Source of the DNA: Neoscytalidium dimidiatum
Taxonomy: Eukaryota; Ascomycota; Dothideomycetes; Botryosphaeriales; Botryosphaeriaceae
Reading direction: 5' to 3'
Assembly: GCA_037367355.1 (NCBI GenBank)
Contig: CM074697.1
Span: 2,790,001-2,854,000 of the forward strand
Length of the DNA: 64,000 bases
The notes under the pieces were generated by a model that was not told the DNA's origin, made no database searches, and saw only the letters and a list, made by a program, of their open reading frames with translations. Below, one piece after another: positions 46,215 to 55,847 of the stretch. A program made the translations under genes and the position numbers. How positions within the stretch are numbered: position 1 is the stretch's first letter; each line of letters begins with the position of its first letter.

Positions 46215-46322
46215 TCGGCTGCCACGAACGCGGGCTACCGTAGAAGACAAAAAAGAAGGATGGGGACATCGGCTGCCACGAACGCGGGCTACCGTAGAAG
46301 ACAAAAAAGAAGGATGGGGACA
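46215..46322. repeat. 54-bp direct tandem repeat, two copies
   Basis: The unit starts TCGGCTGCCACGAACGCGGG and ends GATGGGGACA. It begins at 46215 and again at 46269 with no mismatch visible. It lies downstream (in gene orientation) of the small cysteine-rich peptide gene. Confidence 0.92.
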
Positions 46323-46501
46323 GTGGAGAGACTATACAGTAGATTCCAGCGTCGGTCAAATTCTTCGCTATATCATGGTAAGTATGAAGCTATCTACCAG
46401 CATCATCAAGACAAGCCCTCCACGGCAAATTCCCTCAACTGTCTGGCCTTCCGATCCAAAATAGACCACTTTAAACGTCTATCACAGCTCGATAGTTTGC
46501 A

Positions 46502-46823
46502 CTAACAACCACAGTTGCATCCGCAGTTCGGATCACAGCCGATGCACTACCGAGAAAATAAGTTAGTCAGAAGAGGAGTCATGTTCCTCTTGGAGGTTCG
46601 TATACCCTGCCGTTTTCAGTATGAGCGCAGCAAGTCTTCCGCTCAGATCAGCCAGTTTCCTGCACAAGTAAAGGATGGAGAGACATACGTTTCCGCAACA
46701 TGGAATTTGTCTGGGGAAGACCTCTGCTTGAGCTACGTCCAGAAGTCCCTCCTCACCAGGCTGAGGTGACGCCGCAACCACGGTGGAGGCAAGAAAGAAA
46801 CCGGTCAGGAATGCGAGACGCAT
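46502..46823 (-). CDS. Tiny secreted cysteine-rich peptide, two exons
   Basis: Exon 1 is 46823-46689 (45 codons) and exon 2 is 46546-46502 (14 codons and stop), giving 59 residues. The 142-nt intron has a consensus GTATGT donor, a CTGACTAAC branch site and TAG acceptor, and the phase is exact. Residues 1-18 are a textbook signal peptide (MRLAFLTGFFLASTVVAA). An acidic propeptide of about 20 residues follows, ending FPR, a possible processing site. The mature end reads QIPCCGN joined to CIGCDPNCGCNCGC: eight cysteines in the last 18 residues. Without splicing the frame runs on for 41 more codons with few cysteines. The family is not recognised. Cysteine density resembles metallothioneins and small disulphide-rich secreted peptides. 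There is no CAAX box and no pheromone-type repeat, so a mating pheromone is unlikely. Function unknown. Confidence 0.6.
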
Positions 46824-48015
46824 GTTGAAAGGAACAGCAAATTTTTTGTGATGAAGATGAGGAGCGATGTTCGAATGAATCCGACTAAACTTGAAGGCTT
46901 TATATACCCGACGGGATTTGTGGTTTCCGGACGATTCCAAACAACTTTCTCAGGGCGATTCTATATTCGTACCAGTGCAAGCTTCATCGTAACTTTCCAG
47001 TTCCTTCCCGTAGAATGCCTACGGTGTCAGAATACCTCACCTTTTGTGGGGAGGTTGAGTCAGTAATCGGCCTGATATAACATTGAGGAAGGGCCGATGC
47101 TGCAAGGTTATTTATGCCAGTCCGCAAAGTCGTGCCTTTTCGGAAGGGTTTCATCCGGCCCTGGCCCCCGTGTGGAGCTACATGCTCAGAAGGGGTTGCC
47201 TTTGGTATTGATCGATCAAGATACGGGAACTCTCAATTCGAAACCAGCAAAATTGCCTTCGTTTCTGACGCTGCGGAGACTGCTGCAACTTTTCTTGCGC
47301 ATGGCTCTTGGCAACGCACCCGGATAGATTATTCAGGAAACTTTGAAAGCTGAAAGTAGTTATCGGGCTCCCGGTAGATATCTTGTGAGCTATCAGAAGC
47401 TTATGAGTAGCGTATGTGCATGACTTACTTCCGCCTCTGCCAACGATGTTAACAGTGATACTTGACTCACAGAGTCGAAGAGCGTCAGATACGCCTCAAC
47501 ATGCGATCTGCTCCTGAAAACTTGACTGAACACCAGCGGGCTCTGCTCAGTTACTGTGTATGTCGGATAGACAGTTCACACCATAGCTTACAGTCTTTTG
47601 TCTTCACAATCCTTTTTCCACATGAAACGAGCCTTAACATTCCAGAAATTCCATGGTATGCATCATTAGAAGATCAGAAAGTTCAGGAAACATAAAGACT
47701 TGTTTCTGTCGAACTTAATAACCATTATTCAACTTGTGAAGTAAGATCTGGCCGGCTTCATCCGTGCTTTGTTCAGCACACAAGCAACAATTCTGCCAGC
47801 CTTGCTTTGAAGTCCGTCGTCTCAGAGTTGGCATTAACGATCATTTCATCTTGAAGCTGTTGCACTTGTAGGAAAAATTGAATATCAGCCATACTCCTCT
47901 TACAAATAGTTCGGTGAATACCAAGCTCATAACGCGATGAGTGGATAATACTGGTGGAGTCTCCCAAACATAGAGGTTCGGCGAAGTTCTTCCCCTTAAT
48001 TTCGTCTCTCACCCT
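46824..48015. other. Gene-free spacer of 1.2 kb
   Basis: Includes the promoter of the small peptide gene and the 3' flank of the oxygenase gene. A 79-codon minus frame at 47773-48012 ends the spacer next to the oxygenase stop. It has plausible composition but no start context or family signal, so it is not called. Confidence 0.4.
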
Positions 48016-48963
48016 CTATTCTTCCCTCGCCTCCTTCGCATACATGACGTCCGTCCTCATGGTGTACTTGACGCCCGCTAGCACGTCGGCGCCCGAATGC
48101 AGCATATGCCGATGCTGAAACAGCAGCACTCTCCCCACCTTCGGGAAAACCTCGACCTTCCTCCCCAGAGCCCCCGGATCCGGCTCACCAAACGACAGCG
48201 TGAACAGATCCTCCGGCCCGTGGAACGTCGTCGCCCCGCCCCTCAGCCGCTCCGCCGGCTCGCCCTCGACCTCGCCCACGAACGGACTGCCCCTCTCCCC
48301 GTCCTCCTCGCCCGCCACCACCACCTCCTCCCCGTCATTCAGATACAGGTGCAGCGTGAAGAACGACCGCCGCGCCTTGTCCGGCGTCTCGTACGCGCCG
48401 TCCTGGTGCGGCCGGAAGTACTCGCCCCGCTCGTAGCGCAGGAACCGCAGCCGCTCGTTCAAGCCCGCGCACGCCCACCGCTCGCCGCGCGCGACCTGGC
48501 GGTCGTGCAGCACGCTGCCGAGCCCGAGCCCGTACCCGCCCGCACGCCCGCGGCCGGGGACGCACCAGCGCGCGCCCTCGAGCGCGGCCAGCTCCGGCAC
48601 GAGCGGCGCCACGCGCGCCCACAGCCGCGCCGCGACGTCGGGCGCGTCGACGATGACGCGCCCGCAGTTGCGCGTCTCCGTCGCCAGCGCCTGCCGCCCG
48701 CCGCCGACGTTGATCATCGCGCGCTCCCAGGCGCCGCCGCCGCCGCCGCCGCCGTTGGCCGCGTGCGCCAGCCGGAGCAGGGTCGCGCACTCGCTCGGCG
48801 TGAGCGCGTCGTCGATGACGGTCGCGTAGCAGTTGGCGTAGGCGGGCACCGGGGTGGCGGCGAAGTCGAGGCGCGTGGTCGTGCAGGTGGGCGGGGCGGG
48901 GCCGGTGAGGAAGGAGGAGGGGATGGTCAGGGGTGGGGGTTGGGGTGGGGGTTGGGATGCCAT
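48016..48963 (-). CDS. 2-oxoglutarate/Fe(II) dioxygenase, prolyl 4-hydroxylase type
   Basis: This is an oxidoreductase using Fe(II), O2 and 2-oxoglutarate. A single exon from the ATG at 48963 gives 315 residues (MASQPPPQPP start). The frame stays open upstream to 49275, but that part is Arg/His-rich and lacks homologous character, so 48963 is chosen. The iron ligands are visible: His and Asp in YFRPHQDGAYETP, and the distal His in HRHMLHSGADVLAG with the 2OG-binding basic residue in GVKYTMRTDVMY. Also typical are YATVIDDALTPSECATLLRL near residue 45 and FFTLHLYLNDGEE (the core strand). There is no signal peptide, so it acts inside the cell. The substrate is unknown. It lies 3' to 3'-side next to the transporter gene and 3 kb from the NRPS-like gene. 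Confidence 0.87.
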   Translation of the reverse strand: MASQPPPQPPPLTIPSSFLTGPAPPTCTTTRLDFAATPVPAYANCYATVIDDALTPSECATLLRLAHAANGGGGGGGAWERAMINVGGGRQALATETRNCGRVIVDAPDVAARLWARVAPLVPELAALEGARWCVPGRGRAGGYGLGLGSVLHDRQVARGERWACAGLNERLRFLRYERGEYFRPHQDGAYETPDKARRSFFTLHLYLNDGEEVVVAGEEDGERGSPFVGEVEGEPAERLRGGATTFHGPEDLFTLSFGEPDPGALGRKVEVFPKVGRVLLFQHRHMLHSGADVLAGVKYTMRTDVMYAKEAREE

Positions 48964-49905
48964 TGCGACGGTGGGCTCTGCGGAGCTGCGGATCTTGATT
49001 TTGAGACGGCGGCGGCGGCGGTGGTGGTGGTGGTGAGCGTTTTGGTCCGTGAGGGCTGCGGTGTGGGTGTCTCGGCGGAGGAGGCCTGCAGTGGATTGCG
49101 GTTGAGACCGGTACAGCCAAAGGCGATGTTGAGATGGCTTGATCATACAAACATGGCTTCTGCGGTCGAAGCGGATATTAATATTCAGAGGAGCCGGGCG
49201 AGGCAGACAGACGAGGCCGTGTGTCAGCCTCGTTGTGGCTTGTGCTCGCTGCTGCCTGGATGACTTTTCTCCCACTGGCCGATCTTCCCTGTCCGCTCAC
49301 CGCTCATCGACGAGGATGGGAGAGATCTTTGGTTGCGATGCTGCGTTGTTCAGTCTGTGTTGTCTTGGCTGAGCTGTTGAGAATGCGGGTATTGGGTGGT
49401 GTTTGTCTTTCGAGAAGATTGCTACTTTCGGTTAGATCATCGCCCTTTGGGCGGCCGAGGTTTTGGGGCTCCTTGCGGACCACTTTAGTGATGGAAGTAG
49501 AGCATCAATTATTCAGGGCCATTTCGTCAACATGGTTCTTGTCCGGCGTACGTAATTCGTCGGACAACACTACCTGTGATTCTACATCATGTCAGCCTCT
49601 CCCACCAGTATCCGGGATGCAGATGCTCCAGCGCGGGTTTACACTAAAGCAGTATTCGAAATGACAAGCCCGCATGAGAAGTTGAAGCAATCATCCCGAT
49701 GTAAATTCTGTCTATACTATCCAACATCCACGTCCGGACGCTGCTTCAACTCCCTCATGAGCTATGCCCTATCCGAGGCTCGCTCATATTTTTCAATTGC
49801 CATTTTCCTATGATCCGAAAAAACGACTTCTCTTTCCACCTAGGTGACGCATTGGTGATCAACCTTGCCAGAAAACGAAGATGGACATAGAGGCTGAAAC
49901 ATATT
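48964..49905. other. Intergenic between oxygenase and transporter genes
   Basis: Promoter side of the oxygenase gene and 3' flank of the transporter gene. Open frames on both strands lack family signal. No repeat or RNA gene was recognised. Confidence 0.4.
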
Positions 49906-51583
49906 TCACGACCTGTCATATCCTTCTCCGTCTTCTTCCACAACCTCTACATGAGCCACAGAACTGTCGCCTTTATTTTCTCCTCTTACGCCGGACATCT
50001 GCTCCTTATCCGTAGCAATCTCGTCTCCAAATGCAGCGGCCACCTGTTCGAGGGTCATCTGATTTGTTTCTGGTAGGAAAATCCAGTACACTGTTCCGGC
50101 AAACATGTTGCAGCCAATGAAGACGAAGTAGAACTTCCACGAAATCTTGTCGAAGGCGATGCTGGCAGCGTAGCTAAGCCAGATAGCGGTGATCGCCTGC
50201 GTGAAGACTGCAAAGCCATTTCCGCGTGCCCGCAGATGGAGGGGAAATATTTCTGCCACCAGCACCCAGTTGACAGTGTTGAAGAAGTAGGAGTAAAGGA
50301 AGGCGTAGAGGAATATGAAGGCGACACCGGCGCGCGAGCCCGATAAGTTGTGCGAGTCTGGGTAAAATTTGCTCAAAGCGGTCAAGATGCTTAGAGTGAC
50401 CGCAAGTGAAGCGTGGCCAGTAACTGCGAGTAAGCCACAAGTCAGTATCGACAGGACTTATCAGATGGCAATCAATAGTACTTACTCACTGTCCGCTTCC
50501 GCGGCCAAAAGTCTGAAAGCGTGAAGAGGCTCAGAATCTGCCCGATCACTGCCATGAAACCGTACAAAGCCGCAATCAGTAGGACCGTCTGCCCCTCAAA
50601 TCCAAGTGCATTGTACATGACTGTTTGGTAGGCCTGGATGATATTCGAACCTGACAACTTGGTCATGTTTACGATCAGGCAGCCGAGGAGAGTCCTGCGG
50701 ATGTATTGTCTGGTAAAGAGCTCTCGGTAGCTGCTCCTGCGACGCATCTCGGACTCGAAAGCAATTTGGCTTTGCATTGTGGTGTATTCTGATGCAATCC
50801 AATCTTCTCCACGATGACTGTGGAGATACCGGAGAACTTTCGTGGCGTCTTCATGGCGTTCTCGCTGAATGACTGTTGTAGAGAATTATCAAACATAAGC
50901 TCTGTGAACGGTGGATCATTTCTTAAGCGGACGGATCGGTGGAGAGCCACTTACGCCATCGGGGTGAATACGGTAATAAGAACGTCAACACCATCAGCAA
51001 CATTGCTGGTGGAGCCTGCATCGCCAGCGGAACTCGCCATTGGACATCTCCTTTGCCAAAGCTCCCTGCATAGCCGATCCAGTTGGCCAGGAAGGCACCT
51101 ATGGTGTTCATGAGCCCTTTTAGTCCCACCAAGAATGCGCGGTTCTCCGGTGGAGACATCTCGGATAGGTAGACGGGTGCAACCGAAAAGACCATTCCTG
51201 TTGAGAATCCGGAGAAAGCGCGCCCGACTATCATCATTGCCGGGTTCATGGCAGCAGCCTGCACGGCAGCTCCAATCACGCTGACTGTTGAGCCCAGCAA
51301 AAGACTCCACCGCCGACTAATACCATCCATACTCCACGAAGCCACTGCACTGCCGATTGCACTACCGGCATAGTACCCTGACACAATACCGCCGTTGATG
51401 GAGGAATTATCCATAGAAGCGCCATACATGTAACGCTTGAACGTAGACTGAGCAATGGTGGTTGCGATTATACCGGTGTCGAGACCGTACAGCAGACTGT
51501 AAATGATTAATATAACTCGTAAGAGCACGATTGTGCCCAAAATGACTCCCTCACCCTGCTAGACTGATAGCCAATGCTATCAT
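49906..51583 (-). CDS. MFS sugar-type transporter
   Basis: This is a proton-coupled major facilitator of the sugar porter family in the plasma membrane. The exons are 51583-51555, 51496-50955, 50872-50486 and 50423-49906, in phase, for 491 residues. The joined N-terminus reads MIALAISLAGLLYGLDTGII. If the first intron is retained, an ATG at 51540 gives a different first helix, so the start is the least certain point. The family motifs are visible: GRAFSGFSTGMVFSVAPVYL, SEMSPPENRAFLVG, SPRWLIQRERHEDA (recovered only by using the ACAACAG acceptor at 50873), WPRKRTVITGHAS, NWVLVAEIFPLHLRARGNGF and the closing PETNQMTLEQ. Twelve helices are likely. It is divergent from the NRPS-like gene, with 567 bases between starts. 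The substrate is not readable and may be a sugar or a product of the neighbouring enzymes. Confidence 0.88.
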
Positions 51584-52150
51584 GATAGACCTGAAAGAAT
51601 TGCCATGATAGCCTCTAGTCGTGATTTGAGCCATAGTTGGAAAGTGCTGTTGCTTCGTGACGAGGCAGTATGGGCAGCAGTGGTGGAGCCTCAGATACGC
51701 CTTATAAAGGGCTTTCACACAAATAGTCCCGTGGATATAAGAAGCACAGCTGCGGATAAAGAAAGTAGTGCCCCGCTTGATAAAACCCTCCCCTACGTCC
51801 TGCGGTCAGCATCACTAATGCCTACATTAGGCATAAAGTCGTTTATCAGCATTAGCAAATGGCATGGAAATTGGATATCTCGCCCGGGAATACAAGGTTC
51901 TCCGCACGATTCCCCGGACGTGTACTTTTAAGGGGTTCTACATGCATAACCCCGCGCCAGTACTGTTTCCGAGCCAATGGGTGAGCGTGAGTGGGCATCA
52001 CGAGCATCCCCACACTTCCGATCCGCCATCCGCATATCGTCGGAAAAGAAACCGCGAAGCTTGCCTGAACAGTTCAAGTACCGTACCATGACTGCATAAA
52101 TTCCGGGAGCGAAGCACCTCACCAGAACCTCCATCAGCAAGTCACCCATC
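51584..52150. promoter_or_regulatory. Shared divergent promoter of MFS and NRPS-like genes
   Basis: A 567-base interval lies between divergent starts of a transporter and a reductase gene, an arrangement that favours co-expression. No operator motif was identified by eye. Confidence 0.45.
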
Positions 52151-53267
52151 ATGTCAGAGACGATTACAGCCACGATTTCCACGACTGCCACGGCTGCCAC
52201 CGTGTCTACTTTTTCCACCGTTGACGGACTCATCAAAGCACAAGCTGCGCTCCCTCATGATCCTGTCCTTGTAGCGTATCCCGCGACGGATGTTGATGAT
52301 TTCGAAGAGCATACAGCCAAAGACCTCGATCGATACGCAGATGCGGCGGCTGCAAAGTACAAGAGCTTGGGCCTGGATCCTGCAGTATGCCGCCCCTTCC
52401 AATGCCAGACGTAATATCCGTTGACCGCATTCTCAGGATCCGAGATCTCCAAAGGCTCCTGTTGTAGCGCTCTTGGCGCCGTCGAGCTTTGAGGTCATCA
52501 TTACCATCCTGGCCATCGGCCGCCTGGGCTGGGCGCTCCTATTCCTTTCCCCTCGTCTGACGTCCGCCGCTCACGCACGCCTGCTTCAAATGGCAGAATG
52601 CAGCACCATGATCGTATCTGGAGATCATCAGCGCACAGTATATCTGATCCGCAACGAACTTCCTGCCTCAATCCCCGCAGAATCCTTCAAGTCCCTACCC
52701 ATCATCACCCGGGCGGACTACCGCACTTCAGCCGCACCTGCAGACCTTCCCCGTACCCCTCCCCATCTGGAGTCGCTCCAAGCCGAGAAGACGGCCTGGA
52801 TCATCCACTCCAGCGGCAGCACGGGCTTCCCCAAGCCCATCCCGCTCTCGCACCGCGCGCTCCTGGCCAACTTCGCGCGCGCGCTCGGGCTCCGCGCCTT
52901 CTGCGCCTCCCCGCTCTTCCACTCGCACGGCCTGATGGAGCTGTTCCGCTGCGTCTACCGCGGCGCGCCCATGTACATGGCCAACCACGCGCGGCCGACG
53001 ACGCGGGCGAACCTGGTGCGGGCGATGCGGGTCGCGAAGCCGGAGCTGGTCACGGCGGTGCCCTTCGTGCTGGGCCTGCTGGCCGAAGGGGCCGACGGCG
53101 TGGCGGAGCTGGCGCGGGCGAGGGTGGTCATGTTCGCCGGGAGCGCGTGCCCGGACGCGGTGGGCGACAGGCTCGTCGAGGCCGGCGTGAATCTGGTGGC
53201 GAACTATGGGTCGTGAGTCCTTTTTCCCCGTCCTGCCACCGTCTCCACCTCTTTCAACCCGGTTCCT

Positions 53268-53303
<36 letters not shown>

Positions 53304-55847
53304 CCCATCCCTCGTGTCCCGATTCCACATGAGAGATCGAACTTTTCTTTGACGCTTGCAAATCACAAAATGTTAAAGGTCGGAAACCGGCGCCATCATG
53401 TCCTCCCTCCGGCCGGCCGGCGACAAGGAGTGGTCGTACGTGCGCCTGGCGCCGCACACGGCGCCGCACGTCCTGATGGACGAGATCTCGGCGGGCGTGT
53501 TCGAGTGCGTCGCGCTGGCGACGCTGCCCTCGCGCGGGCCGATGAGCGTCAACTGCGCCGACCCGCCGGGCTCGTGGCGCACGCGCGACCTCTTCGCCCG
53601 CCACCCGGACCCGGACCCGGACCCGGCGCGGCGCGGGTGGTGGAAGTACCTGGCGCGGCTGGACGACCGGCTGGCGCTGGTCACCGGCGAGAAGGTGCTG
53701 CCGCTGCCGATCGAGGGCCGCGTGCGGCAGAGCCCGCTCGTCGCCGAGGCGGTCGCGTTCGGCGCGGGCAGGGCGGTGCCGGGGCTGCTGGTGTTCAGGG
53801 CGGAGCAGCAGGCCGGCTCGCCGCCGGCGGCGGCGCGCATGCAGATGGGGGCCGCCGAGTTCGTCGACGCCGTCTGGGAGGCGGTCGAGGCCGCCAACGC
53901 CGCCGCCGAGTCGTTCTCGCGCATCCCGAGGGAGCTCGTCGTGCCGATGCCGGCGGGGACGGAATGGCCGAGGACGGATAAGGGGACGGTGGTGAGGCAG
54001 CGCGTGTACGACGTTTTCGCCGACGTTATCGAGGAGGCGTACAGGCGCTTTGAGCGGGATGGAGGTCAAGAGGTGGACGGGGAAGGGCAGCTGCTCGGGC
54101 TGACGGTGCCGGAGCTGGAGGAGTGGTTGATGGAGAGGTTCAAGGTCGATCTGGGGGTCGAGCTGCAGAGCGTGGAGAGTGATATTTTTGCCGCTGGCGT
54201 CGACAGCCTGCAGACGACGCGGATGTGGAGCACGATCCGGAAGACGCTCGACTTGGGGGCCGGGCGCGACGAGCTGAGCCAGAATGTCGTTTACGAAAAG
54301 GGCAACGTGAAGGTCCTTGCGAGGCATCTTTACGGTCTTCGCACGGGAGAAGACGTCGAGCAGAGTGACGAAGACGAGCTGCTGGCCATGCAAGAGCTTG
54401 TGGAGAAGTACTCGGTCTTCGAGCCGCATGTCCCTGTAGACGCACCACCCCCTGACGGAGAAGTTGTGGTAAGCACTCGATGCTCTCCGCCTGCAGGTCA
54501 ACGTTCTCCCGACTGACTGCGATGATCTTCAAGCTTCTCACAGGCGCCACCGGTGGTCTCGGCGCGCACATCCTGTCCTCCCTCCTGGCCCGCCCCGACA
54601 TCAAGCACATCTACGCCCTCGTCCGAGCGCCGGACGCCACGGCAGCCCAGTCCCGCATCCTCGCCTCCCTCGCCTCCCGCGAGCTCGGCTTCTCACGACC
54701 GAGCCTCTCCAAGCTCACCGCCGTGCCCACCTCCGACCTCAGCCAGCCGAACCTCGGTTTCCCGGACGACGCCGCCCACCTCCTCCTCCTCCTCCTCCAG
54801 ACCCTCCACGCCAGCCTCACGACGGTCATCCACGCCGCCTGGCCCGTCAACTTCACGCTCCCCGTCCGCGCCTTCGCGCCGCACGTCGCGGGCCTGCACA
54901 ACCTCCTCCAGCTCTGCCTGCGCGTCCGCGCGCCGCGCCCGGCTTCGCTCTCGTTCGCCAGCAGCGTGGCCGCGACGGGCGGGCTGGCCAGCCTTCCGAG
55001 GAGCACGACGACCACAACCACCACCGCAGCCAGCCCGGACGATGGGGGAGAAGACGTCACCGTCGTCGTGCCGGAAGAGGTGCCGCACGCGCTCGCCGCG
55101 GCGCAGAAGATGGGGTACGGCCGGAGCAAGCTGGTCGGGGAGAAGATCGTGGCGGCGGCGGCGGGCGGGGCGCGCGTGCTGCGGATCGGGCAGCTGGTGG
55201 GCGACCTGGGGCCCGCGGCCGAGTGGAACGCGCGCGAGGCGATCCCGCTGCTCGTCCGCGGGGTGCGCGAGACGGGGGCGCTGCCGGCGCTGGACGAGGT
55301 GAGTATCCGTCTTCCCCCCCCCCGTTGCGATTGCTTCCCCCGACGAACGCGAGGCTGATTGTTTTTACGTCTTTCCCGTTTGCGCGGGGCTTTTCAGACG
55401 CCGTCCTGGCTGCCCATCGATGTGGCTGCCGCCGCGATCCTGGACATAGCGCTGCCGCGGGGTGGGAGGCCGGAGGATCAGCGGCACGGCGGAGCTCGCG
55501 TTTACCACATCCTCAACCCGCAGACCTTCGGCTGGACGCGGGATTTCGTGCCTGCGCTGCAGCGCACGGGGCTGCTTCCCCCGTTCGAGGTCGTGTCGCC
55601 GGCGGAGTGGCTGGAGCGGCTGAGAGACAGCGAGCGGGACGCGGAGAAGAACCCGAGCCGGAAGCTCCTGGGGTTCTGGGAGGGGAAGTACGGGCTGCGG
55701 GCGGCGAAGAAGAAGAACAGGCTGAGATATGAGACGCGAAGCACGGTCGGGGCGGCGCCACGCCTTGGCGAAGTGCCGATGGTGGATATTTTAAGAGACG
55801 GCGAATGGGTGGAGAGGGTCGTGCGGAGATGGGTGAGCTCATGGTAG
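52151..55847 (+). CDS. NRPS-like A-T-R enzyme (adenylate-forming carboxylic-acid reductase)
   Basis: This single-module enzyme activates a carboxylic acid, loads it on a carrier domain and releases it by NAD(P)H reduction to an aldehyde or alcohol. The exons are 52151-52384, 52437-53212, 53379-54468, 54534-55298 and 55398-55847 (1104 residues). The adenylation domain (about 20-560) has the A3 loop IIHSSGSTGFPKPIPLSHRA and NYGSSETG, the latter recovered by the exon 2/3 junction. The carrier domain has its phosphopantetheine serine at about residue 613 (IFAAGVDSLQ). The reductase domain from about 700 has the Rossmann loop LLTGATGGLGAHILSSL, the catalytic YGRSKLVGEK and GQLVGDLGP. There is no condensation domain. 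It is close in design to aryl-acid reductases and to fungal orphan A-T-R enzymes. The substrate is unknown. The second intron carries a 26-base CT run. Confidence 0.92.

Larger units (their letters stand above)
45512..46501. other. Repeat-rich intergenic stretch downstream of EOS1
   Basis: No gene was recognised. It holds the CT microsatellite and the 54-bp tandem repeat listed separately, plus short frames without family signal. Confidence 0.45.

Noticed and set aside
46502..46823. The cysteine-rich peptide as a mating pheromone precursor
   Set aside because: It has no C-terminal CAAX box, no repeated pheromone units and no Lys-Arg separators; the cysteine pattern differs from both fungal pheromone classes.
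48097..49263. Long plus-strand frame of 388 codons
   Set aside because: It is antisense to the 2OG oxygenase, Arg/Pro-rich and without domains; it is a GC-content shadow.
53254..54501. Long minus-strand frame of 415 codons opposite the NRPS-like gene
   Set aside because: Compositional shadow rich in Arg, Pro and His; the plus strand has conserved adenylation and carrier motifs.
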